From NCBI GenBank assembly GCA_016711045.1, contig JADJTT010000008.1:62001-126000 (forward strand): a stretch of DNA of 64,000 bases, in the 5' to 3' direction. Every line of letters starts with the position of its first letter. Within the stretch, counting starts at the first letter, position 1. The translations under genes were made by a program, and so were the position numbers. The DNA is from Saprospirales bacterium (GTDB lineage Bacteria; Bacteroidota; Bacteroidia; Chitinophagales; Saprospiraceae). Positions 7,761-16,513 of the stretch are shown here, one piece after another. The notes under the pieces were generated by a model. It ran no database searches. It was not told the origin of the DNA and was given only the letters and a program-made list of their open reading frames with translations.

Positions 7761-9263
7761 GTGATCCAAATCAAAAAAATAGACCGCTTACTGATCCAGG
7801 GCTTCATTCCGCCTTTCATCGTTACGTTCTTCATTGCCTTGTTCGTGTTGGTGATGCAGACGCTGTGGCTATACATCGACGAGATCGCGGGAAAGGGGGT
7901 CGGTTTTTTCCTGATGATGGAGTTACTGGGCTACCTGTCTGTTTCCATGATCCCCCTGGCATTGCCGATCGCCATCCTGATCTCTTCGGTCATGGTGCTG
8001 GGCAACCTGGCCGAGCGGTATGAACTTTCGAGCATGAAATCGGCAGGAGTACCTTTGTGGCGGATCATGCTACCCCTCATGGTACTCGATTTTGGAATAG
8101 CGACAGGATCATTTTACGTGGCGAATAACCTCATTCCCATCTCCAACCTGAAATTTCGAAGCCGGCTTTACGATATTCGGAAGCAAAAACCGACGCTCAA
8201 CCTGGAAGAAGGGATCTTCAATGACGACTTTGAAGGCTTTGCCATCCGGATCGGAAATAAAGGAAAAGACCAGCGAACGATAGAAGATGTGCTCATTATC
8301 AATCATTCGGGCGAATTTGAAGGCCGTGTAATGGAGATTGCCGCCAAAAGCGGGGAGATGTACGTAACGGAAGATGAACGTTATTTCGTCATGCAGCTCT
8401 ACGACGGCTGGCAGTATCAGGAGTTGGATGGCAAGGAAGACAGTTACCCCTTTCTGCGCACCCATTTTGAGGAATGGCAAAAAGTGTTTGACCTGAGCGA
8501 ATTTCAGATCAACCGCACCGATGAGCGACTCTTCAAGTCGCATCAATCGATGCTCACCGTTGGGCAGTTGCTAGTGGCAATCGACTCGATCGACCTTACC
8601 ATTGAAGATAAAATGCAATCCATTCGCACCAATGGGGAACGTTATTTTTACTTTTTGCAACCCGCAGATTCCACGGTGGTCGATTCGCTGAAGGCCAAAC
8701 CCAGGCCCTTTCAGCGGGGGCCTGCGCCCATTGACCAGGCAAGCCTGGATTGCCTGGATACGTTGTCCAGTATCATGTATACCTTTCCCGAAAAGCGAAG
8801 AGAAGAAATATTCTCCCGAGCGGATACGTACGCGCGGAGCGTGCAGGGCCAGGTGCAAAGTGCGGCCAAGAGCATCCAGCGAAAGCGGGAATCCCGGGTA
8901 AACCACTATTTTGAGATGCACAGCAAGTTCAGCTTTGCCGTGTCGTGTGTGATCTTTCTGTTTATCGGAGCCCCTATGGGCGCGATCGTTCGCAAGGGAG
9001 GCTTTGGTTACCCGATGATCATCTCTATCTTATTTTTCATGGCCTTTATCGTGCTCAACATATTTAGCAAGAATATCGCGGAGCGATTTGTGATCCCGCC
9101 GGTACAGGCGGCCTGGTTGCCCGCGGCGGTCTTTTTCCCCATGGGCCTGATCCTGACTTATTTAGCGATGAATGATTACCACCAAACGATCGATTTAAGC
9201 CGGTTCAAACGGATACTGGAATGGTTCCGAAAAATCCTTCGTGCGGTGGGCGTCCGTTTTTGA
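7761..9263 (+). CDS. LptF/LptG family permease
   Basis: A 500-residue YjgP/YjgQ-type inner-membrane protein, part of the Lpt complex that moves lipopolysaccharide from the inner membrane to the periplasmic bridge. Three membrane helices occur near the N-terminus (residues 12-120), then a long periplasmic beta-jellyroll-like domain, then three helices after residue 390 (FAVSCVIFLFIGAPMGAIVR onward). This is longer than the E. coli proteins (about 360 residues) because of an enlarged central domain, common in Bacteroidota. The start is GTG at 7761. A PAP2 gene follows after 2 bp, so the two are surely co-transcribed. LptF and LptG cannot be told apart here. Confidence 0.9.
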   Translation: MIQIKKIDRLLIQGFIPPFIVTFFIALFVLVMQTLWLYIDEIAGKGVGFFLMMELLGYLSVSMIPLALPIAILISSVMVLGNLAERYELSSMKSAGVPLWRIMLPLMVLDFGIATGSFYVANNLIPISNLKFRSRLYDIRKQKPTLNLEEGIFNDDFEGFAIRIGNKGKDQRTIEDVLIINHSGEFEGRVMEIAAKSGEMYVTEDERYFVMQLYDGWQYQELDGKEDSYPFLRTHFEEWQKVFDLSEFQINRTDERLFKSHQSMLTVGQLLVAIDSIDLTIEDKMQSIRTNGERYFYFLQPADSTVVDSLKAKPRPFQRGPAPIDQASLDCLDTLSSIMYTFPEKRREEIFSRADTYARSVQGQVQSAAKSIQRKRESRVNHYFEMHSKFSFAVSCVIFLFIGAPMGAIVRKGGFGYPMIISILFFMAFIVLNIFSKNIAERFVIPPVQAAWLPAAVFFPMGLILTYLAMNDYHQTIDLSRFKRILEWFRKILRAVGVRF

Positions 9264-9265
9264 CC

Positions 9266-9886
9266 ATGAAAACAATCCGCGAAAATCCATTTTTCTTTGC
9301 GGCCTTCACCATCTGGCTGGTTTGGGGAGGCGTTTGGTTGCTGACCCATCAGACCGGCGACGCCATTTTATTTTGGAGTGCGCATCGGAGTTCCTTCGGC
9401 AACGCCTTTTTTAAACTGGCTACCCATTTGGGGGAGGGCATTGTCTATTTGGTGGTTATCCTGCTGGCGCTGCTTGCCCGGTATCGGCACTCCCTCCTGG
9501 TATTGGGCACCGGACTGGCGGTGATGCTTACCAGTTACGTGACCAAAGCGCTATTTGCCCAGGAACGTCCCCTGGCTTTTCTTCGGCGTTTTAACCAACT
9601 CGACCAGATCAATCTGGTGGATGGCGTAAATCTCCACTCCGGAGACACCAGCTTTCCCTCCGGGCATACCATGGCAGCTTTTGCCCTGTTTGCCCTGATC
9701 GCTTTTTTGGTAAAGTTTAAACGCCTGCCTGCCCTGCTCTTTTTCCTGCTGGCACTCTCCGTAGCCGTTTCACGCCTATACCTCGTGCAACATTTTATGA
9801 AAGATGTCTACGCCGGCTCTATCATCGGGGTGGCGTTGGCGATGATTATTTACGCTCTCCAGAAAAAGCTTCCACTTTCGGCTTGA
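9266..9886 (+). CDS. PAP2 family lipid phosphatase
   Basis: A 206-residue integral membrane phosphatase of the PAP2 superfamily. The tripartite signature is complete: KALFAQERP (KxxxxxxRP), SFPSGHT (PSGH) and SRLYLVQHFMKDV (SRxxxxxHxxxD). Such enzymes dephosphorylate undecaprenyl pyrophosphate, phosphatidylglycerophosphate or lipid A; the location behind an Lpt permease favours an envelope lipid. The ATG at 9266 is used rather than an earlier in-frame one inside the permease gene. Its 3' end overlaps the convergent DUF4442 gene by 41 bp. Confidence 0.92.
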   Translation: MKTIRENPFFFAAFTIWLVWGGVWLLTHQTGDAILFWSAHRSSFGNAFFKLATHLGEGIVYLVVILLALLARYRHSLLVLGTGLAVMLTSYVTKALFAQERPLAFLRRFNQLDQINLVDGVNLHSGDTSFPSGHTMAAFALFALIAFLVKFKRLPALLFFLLALSVAVSRLYLVQHFMKDVYAGSIIGVALAMIIYALQKKLPLSA

Positions 9887-10367
9887 ACGACCAGGTAATA
9901 TAGGCCCGGGTCACCTCTTCTCCCGACTCCAACCTGCCGATGCTGGTGGCGGTGAGGGACTGGCCTTCTCCGGTTTCGAGGGCCTGGAGGATCGCTTGCT
10001 CCATCGCTTTTCCGTCTTCACAGGTGAAAAAGGCCGTACCCCGGGCTTTCTTTACATATTCGATCCGGATATCTATCACCAGCATGGAGAGGGGAGGTTT
10101 TCCCTGCAGGGCGATGATGGCCAGCAGGCCTGTCGACATCTCCGCAGCGCCGGCCTGGGCGGCGAAATAAATGGACCGAAACGGATTTTGAGTGCGCCAG
10201 GAGAAGGGAATCCGGATGGCACACTGCTCCGGGGAGACCTTGGCAATGCGCAAACCCCAAAACAGGGCAGAGGGGAGGTAGCGCAGGAAGTAAAGCCGCA
10301 TCTTCCAGGGAGCATGCAGGGTGCGAATGTAGGAATCGCGTACCCGGTTGAGTGCTAGTTGGGCCAT
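9846..10367 (-). CDS. DUF4442 (hotdog/thioesterase-like) protein
   Basis: A 173-residue protein resembling the DUF4442 family, which adopts a hotdog fold and is related to acyl-CoA thioesterases. Family-like phrases are NPFRSIYFAAQAGAAEMSTG in the centre and a final beta-strand with the AYITWSFKPK ending. The true substrate is not known. It is convergent with the PAP2 gene (41-bp overlap) and divergent from the gene at 10584 across a 216-bp intergenic region that holds a palindrome and a promoter. Confidence 0.75.
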   Translation of the reverse strand: MAQLALNRVRDSYIRTLHAPWKMRLYFLRYLPSALFWGLRIAKVSPEQCAIRIPFSWRTQNPFRSIYFAAQAGAAEMSTGLLAIIALQGKPPLSMLVIDIRIEYVKKARGTAFFTCEDGKAMEQAILQALETGEGQSLTATSIGRLESGEEVTRAYITWSFKPKVEAFSGERK

Positions 10368-10393
10368 AATAAGTAGCTTGTATACTGCGTATT

Positions 10394-10424
10394 TAATAAA
10401 GACCGCCGCCGGCGGTCTTTATTA
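10394..10424. other. 14-bp stem hairpin in a divergent promoter region
   Basis: A 14-bp perfect stem (left arm TAATAAAGACCGCC) with a 3-base loop. It lies upstream of both flanking genes, not after a 3' end, so it is not an ordinary terminator for either annotated gene. It may be an operator, a leader hairpin of the minus-strand gene, or the end of an unannotated transcript. Confidence 0.5.
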
Positions 10425-10491
10425 ATACACACTGTATTATATGTGGAAAGGTAGGGAAAATTTGGATACTCGGTTTATTCCTGAATTTGCG

Positions 10492-10499
10492 TACTTTTG
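10492..10499 (+). promoter_or_regulatory. Bacteroidota -7 promoter box
   Basis: TACTTTTG matches the phylum consensus TAnnTTTG exactly and lies 85 bp before the start codon at 10584. No clear TTG box at the usual 19-21 base spacing is visible. Confidence 0.6.
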
Positions 10500-10583
10500 C
10501 GAAAATTTTAGCACTGAGCAATTTCCCATTTAACCCGCTCTACTTCTCTCCTGCGTTTTTCTCAAACACAAAACTGACACGCT

Positions 10584-11024
10584 ATGACTATCGATTTTAC
10601 TGAAAAGCAATTCCGTACCCTTCTCAAGGCGATCTATTGGGCAGAATGGCTCAAAAATAACGACAAATTAGAAGAAGAATTTGATGATGACGGAGTAGAA
10701 ATTGCGGGATTGGAACAATACGTCTATTCCCATGCCAAGGAGTTTGGCTGCGGGGATCTGATCGAACCGGAAACAATTGAAGGGGAGTATATCCCTGCCG
10801 GTGAATTGGAGGACGGAGCCATGGAGGCCATTCTTGAATTTGAGGATTATGTATTCTGGAGCGAGTTGGCCGAGCGTATGGCCCAGCGTGATCTGGAAGA
10901 ACTGCCCGAAAGCGAACGCACTCCCCTGACCGAATATTTCCAGGCGGAAGAACTGGCAGAACGCTACATGGGTGAGTTTGAAACAAATGGCCTTGAAAAT
11001 TTACGACTGATCATCAAAGAATAA
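10584..11024 (+). CDS. acidic protein of unknown function
   Basis: A 146-residue soluble protein, strongly acidic (runs such as KLEEEFDDDGVE and GELEDGAMEAILEFED) with alternating short helices and no signal peptide or membrane segment. No family was recognised. It has its own promoter box and is followed after 10 bp by a GNAT-like gene on the same strand, suggesting an operon. Codon use is like the neighbours, so it is likely a genuine gene. Confidence 0.7.
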   Translation: MTIDFTEKQFRTLLKAIYWAEWLKNNDKLEEEFDDDGVEIAGLEQYVYSHAKEFGCGDLIEPETIEGEYIPAGELEDGAMEAILEFEDYVFWSELAERMAQRDLEELPESERTPLTEYFQAEELAERYMGEFETNGLENLRLIIKE

Positions 11025-11034
11025 AAGAGGGGCT

Positions 11035-12096
11035 ATGAAGGAGGAAAGACTATTTGATCTGGATGAGGGCTTTACCCTTTACCGGACCACCGAACTGAGC
11101 GACGAAATTGTCCGGTTCCTGGAAAATACGGCTTTCGGTACCAAGCATAACCTGTATCGCCATTACTACATCCGGGAGTTCGTGGCCAATACGCCTCGCA
11201 CCACATTCTACTATTTGCGGCAGGACCATAAGGAAATGGTAGCCATCGTGGCTTTTTGCGAGCGCACCTTCCTCGGGTCGCCGCCCTACGAGGGCTCGTA
11301 TATCCGTTATTATGCGGCTTCACCCAAGATCCGGGGCAAAAAGCTGGTCGGGCGATTCAGCAAAGAGATGCTGGAATGGATGCGGAAGCAACAAAAGGAC
11401 CCGATCATTTTCTTTGGCTCCATTGAAGGCCGCAATAAAGCCTCCCAGGCGGTGGCCAACCACTTGGATTTTGAGCCTTTTGCGCCTTTCCAGACCATGG
11501 GATTCAGCCGGTTTAGTCCCCGGATGAAAGGCGAGGTACAACGGGTGACGGAGGAAGAATGGAAGGAACTGCTGCCCAAACTGGATGCGCAATACGCCGA
11601 TCATGCCTTCTGGGGGCACGATTACCTCAACCTGGACAACGAATATTACGTCTTGAAAAAAGACGGTCAGATCGTCTGTGGCGCGCAAGCTCACCCGGCA
11701 CATTGGGTGGTGGAGAACATGGCTGGTTTTGTGGGCAAATACATCCTGCCTATCCTGCCTTACGTGCCGGTGCTGCGCAATATCTTCAACCCGAAGGCTT
11801 TCCACTTTGTCAATGTAGAAGCGCTCTATGCTGAGAAAGGCCATGAAGGCGCGCTGGTCGACCTGTTTGAAAGCATCCTTTTTCTGAAAAAACGCCATTC
11901 CATCATGGCGTGGTTTGATGCGCGTGACCCATTGTATCAATTTCTGGTGCAGCAAAATAAATTGGGCTTGCTTTCGCGTTTTACCAGCGATGCAAAAGCC
12001 ACATTCATCGTCGATTTTTCCTGCTACCCAAAAGAGAATGCCGAGGCGCTTCGGGGTAGCAAGCTCTGCTACGCTACGGGCTACGATTATATTTAA
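11035..12096 (+). CDS. GNAT-like acetyltransferase family protein
   Basis: A 353-residue protein whose first half (residues 30-165) has the pattern of an acetyltransferase fold: a beta-strand with MVAIVAFCERTFLG, an AASPKIRGKKLVGRFSKEML helix resembling the acetyl-CoA binding motif region, and an IEGRNKASQAVANHLDFEPF phrase like GNAT motif B. The second half (residues 170-350) may be a second, degenerate GNAT-like domain. No substrate can be assigned. It starts 10 bp after the acidic protein gene. The best alternative is a Bacteroidota-specific protein of unknown function with distant GNAT similarity. Confidence 0.6.
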   Translation: MKEERLFDLDEGFTLYRTTELSDEIVRFLENTAFGTKHNLYRHYYIREFVANTPRTTFYYLRQDHKEMVAIVAFCERTFLGSPPYEGSYIRYYAASPKIRGKKLVGRFSKEMLEWMRKQQKDPIIFFGSIEGRNKASQAVANHLDFEPFAPFQTMGFSRFSPRMKGEVQRVTEEEWKELLPKLDAQYADHAFWGHDYLNLDNEYYVLKKDGQIVCGAQAHPAHWVVENMAGFVGKYILPILPYVPVLRNIFNPKAFHFVNVEALYAEKGHEGALVDLFESILFLKKRHSIMAWFDARDPLYQFLVQQNKLGLLSRFTSDAKATFIVDFSCYPKENAEALRGSKLCYATGYDYI

Positions 12097-12191
12097 CGCA
12101 CTGGCCGGGGTAGTCTTCCTGTAGTGTGGAGAAAGAGGGGCGAGGCGGTTATTCACCGGGGGGTGGTAGCCTTTTTCCAGAAAAAAAGCCG

Positions 12192-12199
12192 TACTTTTG
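12192..12199 (+). promoter_or_regulatory. sucC: Bacteroidota -7 promoter box for sucC
   Basis: TACTTTTG, an exact TAnnTTTG match, 37 bp before the sucC start codon. Confidence 0.6.
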
Positions 12200-12235
12200 G
12201 CCCGTCTTTTTTTGGTAACCAGATAAACGCAACAA

Positions 12236-13438
12236 ATGAATCTGCACGAATATCAAGGTAAAGAGATCCTCAAGCGCTTCGGCGTAGGCATTCAGGAAGG
12301 TATGGTCGCCGAAACCGTGGAAGAGGCTATCCAGGGGTATAAAAAACTTCGGGAAGAAACCGGTTCGGAGTGGGCTGTGGTAAAAGCACAAATCCACGCG
12401 GGTGGCCGCGGGAAAGGAGGAGGTGTGAAACTCGCCAAAAACGAGGGCGACCTGCGCGAACACGCGGGCAACATCCTCGGTATGATGCTTAAAACGCCCC
12501 AAACACCGGGTGGCATGAACGGCGCCGGGAAACTGGTGCGCAAAATCCTCATTGCCGAAGATGCCTACCGGCCCGATTTCGATGCCTGCAAAGAATTCTA
12601 TGTCTCCATCCTGATGGACCGCGAAACCAAGCGCAACGTGGTCATCTATTCGACCGAAGGCGGGATGGACATTGAGAAAGTGGCCGAAGAAACCCCTCAT
12701 CTCGTGCATAAGGAATATGTAGACCCAGCCCTGGGCTTTCAGGCGTTCCAGGCACGCAAGATCGCCTTCAACCTGGGATTGAGCGGCAAGGCTTTCAAAG
12801 AAATGGTGAGCTTTATCACCAAGCTCTACACCGCTTTTCTGGGCGTCGATGCCACGCTTTTCGAGATCAACCCCTGCCTGAAAACGGCCGATGATCGCAT
12901 CATCGCCGTCGACAGTAAGGTATCGATCGACGACAATGCCCTCTTCCGCCATCCCGATCTGGAGGCGATGCGCGATATTTCGGAGGAAGATCCCACTGAA
13001 GTGGAGGCCAAAGAATTCGACCTCAACTACGTCAACCTCGACGGCAACGTAGGCTGTATGGTCAACGGCGCCGGACTGGCCATGGCCACCATGGATATCA
13101 TCAAACTCTCCGGCGGCGAGCCGGCCAACTTCCTCGACGTAGGGGGCACGGCCGATGCCCACCGCGTAGCTAACGCCTTCCGCATCATCCTCAAAGACGA
13201 TCGCGTAAAGGCCATCCTCATCAACATCTTCGGCGGGATCGTGCGCTGCGACCGCGTGGCACAGGGCGTGATCGATGCCTACAATACCCTCGGCAACATC
13301 CACGTGCCGATCATCGTGCGCCTGCAAGGCACCAATGCCGATATCGCCAAGGAGCTCATCGATAAGAGCGGGCTTGCGGTGCAGTCGGCTATCGAGCTAA
13401 AAGAAGCCGCGGATCTGGTGAAGAAAGCGCTGGGGTAA
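12236..13438 (+). CDS. sucC: succinyl-CoA ligase (ADP/GDP-forming) beta subunit
   Basis: The beta subunit of succinyl-CoA synthetase, which makes ATP or GTP from succinyl-CoA in the citric acid cycle. The 400 residues begin with the ATP-grasp opening MNLHEYQGKEILKRFGV, include the nucleotide-binding GGRGKGGGVKLA loop, LFEINPCLKT and the C-terminal GGIVRCDRVAQGVIDA phosphate/CoA-ligase region that contacts the alpha subunit. Length matches the family. The alpha-subunit gene sucD is not adjacent or elsewhere in the window. Two hairpins follow the stop codon. Confidence 0.97.
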   Translation: MNLHEYQGKEILKRFGVGIQEGMVAETVEEAIQGYKKLREETGSEWAVVKAQIHAGGRGKGGGVKLAKNEGDLREHAGNILGMMLKTPQTPGGMNGAGKLVRKILIAEDAYRPDFDACKEFYVSILMDRETKRNVVIYSTEGGMDIEKVAEETPHLVHKEYVDPALGFQAFQARKIAFNLGLSGKAFKEMVSFITKLYTAFLGVDATLFEINPCLKTADDRIIAVDSKVSIDDNALFRHPDLEAMRDISEEDPTEVEAKEFDLNYVNLDGNVGCMVNGAGLAMATMDIIKLSGGEPANFLDVGGTADAHRVANAFRIILKDDRVKAILINIFGGIVRCDRVAQGVIDAYNTLGNIHVPIIVRLQGTNADIAKELIDKSGLAVQSAIELKEAADLVKKALG

Positions 13439-13450
13439 AACTCGATAAAC

Positions 13451-13478
13451 AGAATAGGGCGCTGCAGCGCCCTATTCT
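13451..13478. terminator. sucC: perfect 28-bp palindrome after sucC
   Basis: A perfect palindrome (each arm AGAATAGGGCGCTG) 12 bp past the sucC stop codon. The following bases are not a T run, so it may act with the second hairpin just downstream. Confidence 0.6.
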
Positions 13479-13487
13479 GTAAAAAAT

Positions 13488-13523
13488 AAAAGCCCGGAGC
13501 CAATGTTTGGCTCCGGGCTTTTT
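13488..13523 (+). terminator. sucC: intrinsic terminator downstream of sucC
   Basis: A 14-bp GC-rich stem (AAAAGCCCGGAGCC paired with GGCTCCGGGCTTTT) around a 7-base loop and ending in T residues, the classical form of a Rho-independent terminator. It isolates sucC from the lipoprotein gene that follows. Confidence 0.85.
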
Positions 13524-13613
13524 CGTTGACAAAAGAGGGGTGAATGATAAAAATCATTGGAGAAAAAGCGGATTTGGGGTAACTGGGAAGCTGAATACCT
13601 AAAATTCAAAATC

Positions 13614-15248
13614 ATGAAAATTCTATCTAACCCTATGTGGCGGAAAGGCGTGTCGTTCTTTCTGGCAATTCTGATCCTGGTCTTTACCACCAGCTGCAAT
13701 TATTATCAGGTGCGACGGGTCAAGGCGGAAGCATTACCGTCCCTCTCGGAAATCGGAAAAATTGCTAATTATTTTGTACTGAATCAAGGTGGATCCCAAT
13801 TTCAATTAACTCAAATCACCCTGGGAGAAGATTACCTCAAAGCTCGCCTTGATAGCCTTTCACAGCCCGTTTATTACTCAGAAAACCGCCGTGGGAGGGA
13901 ATATAAATCTGAGGAGAAGAGTATTCTGCATGAGGTCCATGTTTTCCTTAAGGATAGTACGACTATTTTTACCCCAGGAACAGACGTAGTTATCCCGGTG
14001 GCTGATTTGGAGAAAATTGAGGTGATTGATCCCGATACCGGGATTACTGTCATGATGTATTTTCTGGTTGGCTTAGGAGTGGCTTCGGCTGCGCTGGTAA
14101 TAGCATTGATTATCTGGGTAGCAACAAAGTCCTCTTGTCCTTATGTATATGTCAATACCGGTGAAACTTTCGTCATGGAGGGCGAGATTTACAGCGGGGC
14201 TATTTTTAAAGGTCTTGAGCGCCATGATTACCTGCCCCTTCCAAATATCCAACCGGTAGATAACACCTACGAGTTGCGTATTGCCAATGAACTGAAAGAA
14301 CAGCAGCACACCAACCTGGCCAATCTGATTGTGGTTAACCACCCTGAGGGAAGTAGGGTTTTGATGGACCAGGATGGAATCCCCTATCTGCTGATTGACC
14401 TGGTCTCCCCCCGGGAAGCCTATTCAGAAAAAGGGCAGGATCTACATCAACAAATGGCTTTCACCGATCGTGATGTTTTTCTTTTCAACGAAGAAGAAGC
14501 GGATACCAACCGACTTTACCTGACTTTTCAAAAACCCCAAAAAGCAGCGGAAGGCGTCCTGGTGCTCAACCTGAAGAATACGCTTTGGGGCGATTTTGTC
14601 TATGGGGAGTTTTCCAAAAAAATGGGGTATTTCTATTCCTCTTTTATTCAGATCCAAAACCAGAAATCACCCATCGAACTCAACGAACGTGGGGATAAAA
14701 TGGGTTTCCCTCTCCGGATTTTCCTGGAAACCGAAGATGGTTGGGAACTCGTTCAAAAGACTTCCCTGATCGGCCCGCTGGTCGACCGGGATATTGCAGT
14801 GCCGGTAGACCTTTCACGTGTAAAAGGCAAGGAAGTTCGTCTTCGCCTGGAGAGTGGGTTTATGTTTTGGGAGGTAGATCAGGCTGCTATGAGCTTTTCC
14901 AGCACAAAAGGAATAGAAATGCTCGAGTTGAAACCTTTCAAGGCCATCAGCACGGCCGAATCCAACGCCCGCGCATCCCTGATGGAAAATGACGGGCTAT
15001 ACCTCGACCAATGGGAAACGGGTGATGTGACCGAGATCTCCTTTGAGGCGCCCCCTGTTCCGGAAGGCTATCTGCAGACTTGCTTCCTGCACAGCAAGGG
15101 ATACTACAATCACGTGCGCGAATTTGCTAATGTTCCGGAATATGCGGAATTAACCAAATTCAAGGAGCCCGGCTACTTCGATATCTTTTCCAGGGAACTG
15201 TTCCGAAGGATAAAAAACGGGCCGGAGGAGCTCATTTCCAGTAATTGA
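13614..15248 (+). CDS. lipoprotein of unknown function
   Basis: A 544-residue protein with a lipoprotein signal ending in FTTSC (cysteine near residue 28). An internal hydrophobic segment (YFLVGLGVASAALVIALIIW, about residues 143-162) adds a second membrane anchor or a glycine-rich helix. The C-terminal part looks like beta-rich globular domains. No family was recognised. The open frame extends to 13557, but ATG 13614 starts the lipoprotein signal. The gene is 31 bp from a radical SAM gene and 1.3 kb from an outer-membrane-like gene, all on one strand, so it may be handled or used together with them. Base composition is slightly more AT-rich than in sucC. Confidence 0.75.
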   Translation: MKILSNPMWRKGVSFFLAILILVFTTSCNYYQVRRVKAEALPSLSEIGKIANYFVLNQGGSQFQLTQITLGEDYLKARLDSLSQPVYYSENRRGREYKSEEKSILHEVHVFLKDSTTIFTPGTDVVIPVADLEKIEVIDPDTGITVMMYFLVGLGVASAALVIALIIWVATKSSCPYVYVNTGETFVMEGEIYSGAIFKGLERHDYLPLPNIQPVDNTYELRIANELKEQQHTNLANLIVVNHPEGSRVLMDQDGIPYLLIDLVSPREAYSEKGQDLHQQMAFTDRDVFLFNEEEADTNRLYLTFQKPQKAAEGVLVLNLKNTLWGDFVYGEFSKKMGYFYSSFIQIQNQKSPIELNERGDKMGFPLRIFLETEDGWELVQKTSLIGPLVDRDIAVPVDLSRVKGKEVRLRLESGFMFWEVDQAAMSFSSTKGIEMLELKPFKAISTAESNARASLMENDGLYLDQWETGDVTEISFEAPPVPEGYLQTCFLHSKGYYNHVREFANVPEYAELTKFKEPGYFDIFSRELFRRIKNGPEELISSN

Positions 15249-15279
15249 ACAGGCGGTTTATACCTAAAAATCCTTTCTC

Positions 15280-15543
15280 ATGGTAAAAGAAGTAAAATCG
15301 GGCCTAAAAACGGAATTGCCACTTGAGGCATTACCTTCACCCATCATCACGGATTCCTGGAAACGGCGGCGGCTTCTTGTTCGCTTTTTTACCCGTTTGG
15401 CCGGAAGGATAGTTCGGGAAACTGGAAGCATTCCCCGAACTATTCAAGTACTTCGCGCGTTGCGGGCCCGACATCACGAGGCCCGTGCGTTCAACCTTTT
15501 GGCAAATTGGCAGAAGTGGAAGGCCGTGTTTTCTGGCATTTAG
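15280..15543 (+). CDS. N-terminal part of the radical SAM gene (before an apparent frameshift)
   Basis: An 87-residue frame that is best read as the first part of the radical SAM protein encoded from 15507 onward. It is basic and helical (SWKRRRLLVRFFTRLAGRIV, then IQVLRALRARHHEARAFNLL) and reaches NWQK at about 15516. The next frame continues with VEGRVFW, and radical SAM proteins of this group commonly have a helix followed by a KVNGRYFW-like strand at this place. One missing base in AAGTG (expected AAGGTG) near 15516 would join them. No stand-alone function is proposed. Confidence 0.6.
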   Translation: MVKEVKSGLKTELPLEALPSPIITDSWKRRRLLVRFFTRLAGRIVRETGSIPRTIQVLRALRARHHEARAFNLLANWQKWKAVFSGI

Positions 15544-16484
15544 CCTCCGGAGGGGCGCCTTCTGCGGCGGCACAAAAAGTGATTGGGCAGGAAATTTCCC
15601 GCATTTTATATCCGGATAAGCCTGTCGGACTGAGGGTACTCATGCTGGCTATCACCAAAAAATGTCCTCTTTCGTGCGAGCACTGCTACGAGGGTGATTA
15701 CCTTCAAGGTGAAGAGGTCTTGAGTCGTGCCGATTTGCAGGAAATTATCCGGCAGTATCAGGAGGCCGGTACCCCGGTTATTTGGTTGGGTGGGGGAGAG
15801 CCGATGGTCCGGATTCGGGATGTTCGCTTTCTGTTGAGACATGCTGCGCCCGGTACCGACTTTTGGATAGTAACCTCCGGCTACCGCCTAAACGAGCAGA
15901 CTGCAAAAGGCCTGAAGGCAGATGGCCTCACGGGAGTTGTCGTCAGCCTGGATCATTTCGATGCAACTATGCACAACCGGTTCCGGGGCTCAGACAGGGC
16001 CTTCGACTGGGCTGTACAAGCATGTATAAGCGCAAAAAAAGCAGGCCTGGTCACCGCAGTTTCTATCTGTGCTACCAGGGAATTTACCACCGAAGATAAT
16101 TTCAGGAAGTATATGGACCAGGCGAAGCAGTTGGGGGTGGCTTTTGTGCAATTGCTGGAGCCTAAAGCATCCGGCCGTTATGCCGGAAAAGACGTGGCGC
16201 TTTCCAAAGACCAGGTAGCGTTGCTGGAACGGCTGGTAGTGGAGTATAATTCCAATCCTACTTTTGCCACCTATCCGATCATCGATTATGCCGATTTCCT
16301 TTCCCGCCGCATAGGGTGTAACGCAGCAGGTAATCGCTACTTATACATCAACTCTAACGGGGCGGTCCAAATATGCCCGTTTTGTCATACCGAGGTTGCC
16401 AAGGCCCTGGCTTTTAGTCCGGAAGACACAATCCGGTTGGCGGGGCAGCTGCAGTGCCCGGAATTTGAGCCTGCCACCTTTTGA
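15507..16484 (+). CDS. radical SAM protein, catalytic part (SPASM-like C-terminus)
   Basis: A radical SAM enzyme with the iron-sulfur motif CPLSCEHC (CxxxCxxC, cysteines at 53, 57 and 60 counted from 15507), the SAM-binding GGGEPM motif near residue 96 and a further cysteine set at the C-terminus (GCNAAGNRYLYINSNG, then CPFC) that resembles SPASM/Twitch auxiliary-cluster domains. The only start in this frame is TTG inside the preceding frame; the real N-terminus is probably the frame starting at 15280, separated by an apparent one-base deletion near 15516. Neighbours are a lipoprotein and an outer-membrane-like protein, so peptide or protein modification of an envelope component is possible but unproven. 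Confidence 0.85.
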   Translation: MAEVEGRVFWHLASGGAPSAAAQKVIGQEISRILYPDKPVGLRVLMLAITKKCPLSCEHCYEGDYLQGEEVLSRADLQEIIRQYQEAGTPVIWLGGGEPMVRIRDVRFLLRHAAPGTDFWIVTSGYRLNEQTAKGLKADGLTGVVVSLDHFDATMHNRFRGSDRAFDWAVQACISAKKAGLVTAVSICATREFTTEDNFRKYMDQAKQLGVAFVQLLEPKASGRYAGKDVALSKDQVALLERLVVEYNSNPTFATYPIIDYADFLSRRIGCNAAGNRYLYINSNGAVQICPFCHTEVAKALAFSPEDTIRLAGQLQCPEFEPATF

Positions 16485-16513
16485 ATAGGATTTTTTAATT
16501 TGACTGGATTGCC

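Noticed and set aside
15505..15530. Programmed -1 frameshift in the radical SAM gene
   Set aside because: No slippery heptamer or downstream pseudoknot is visible at CAGAAGTGG; a simple one-base deletion explains the data.
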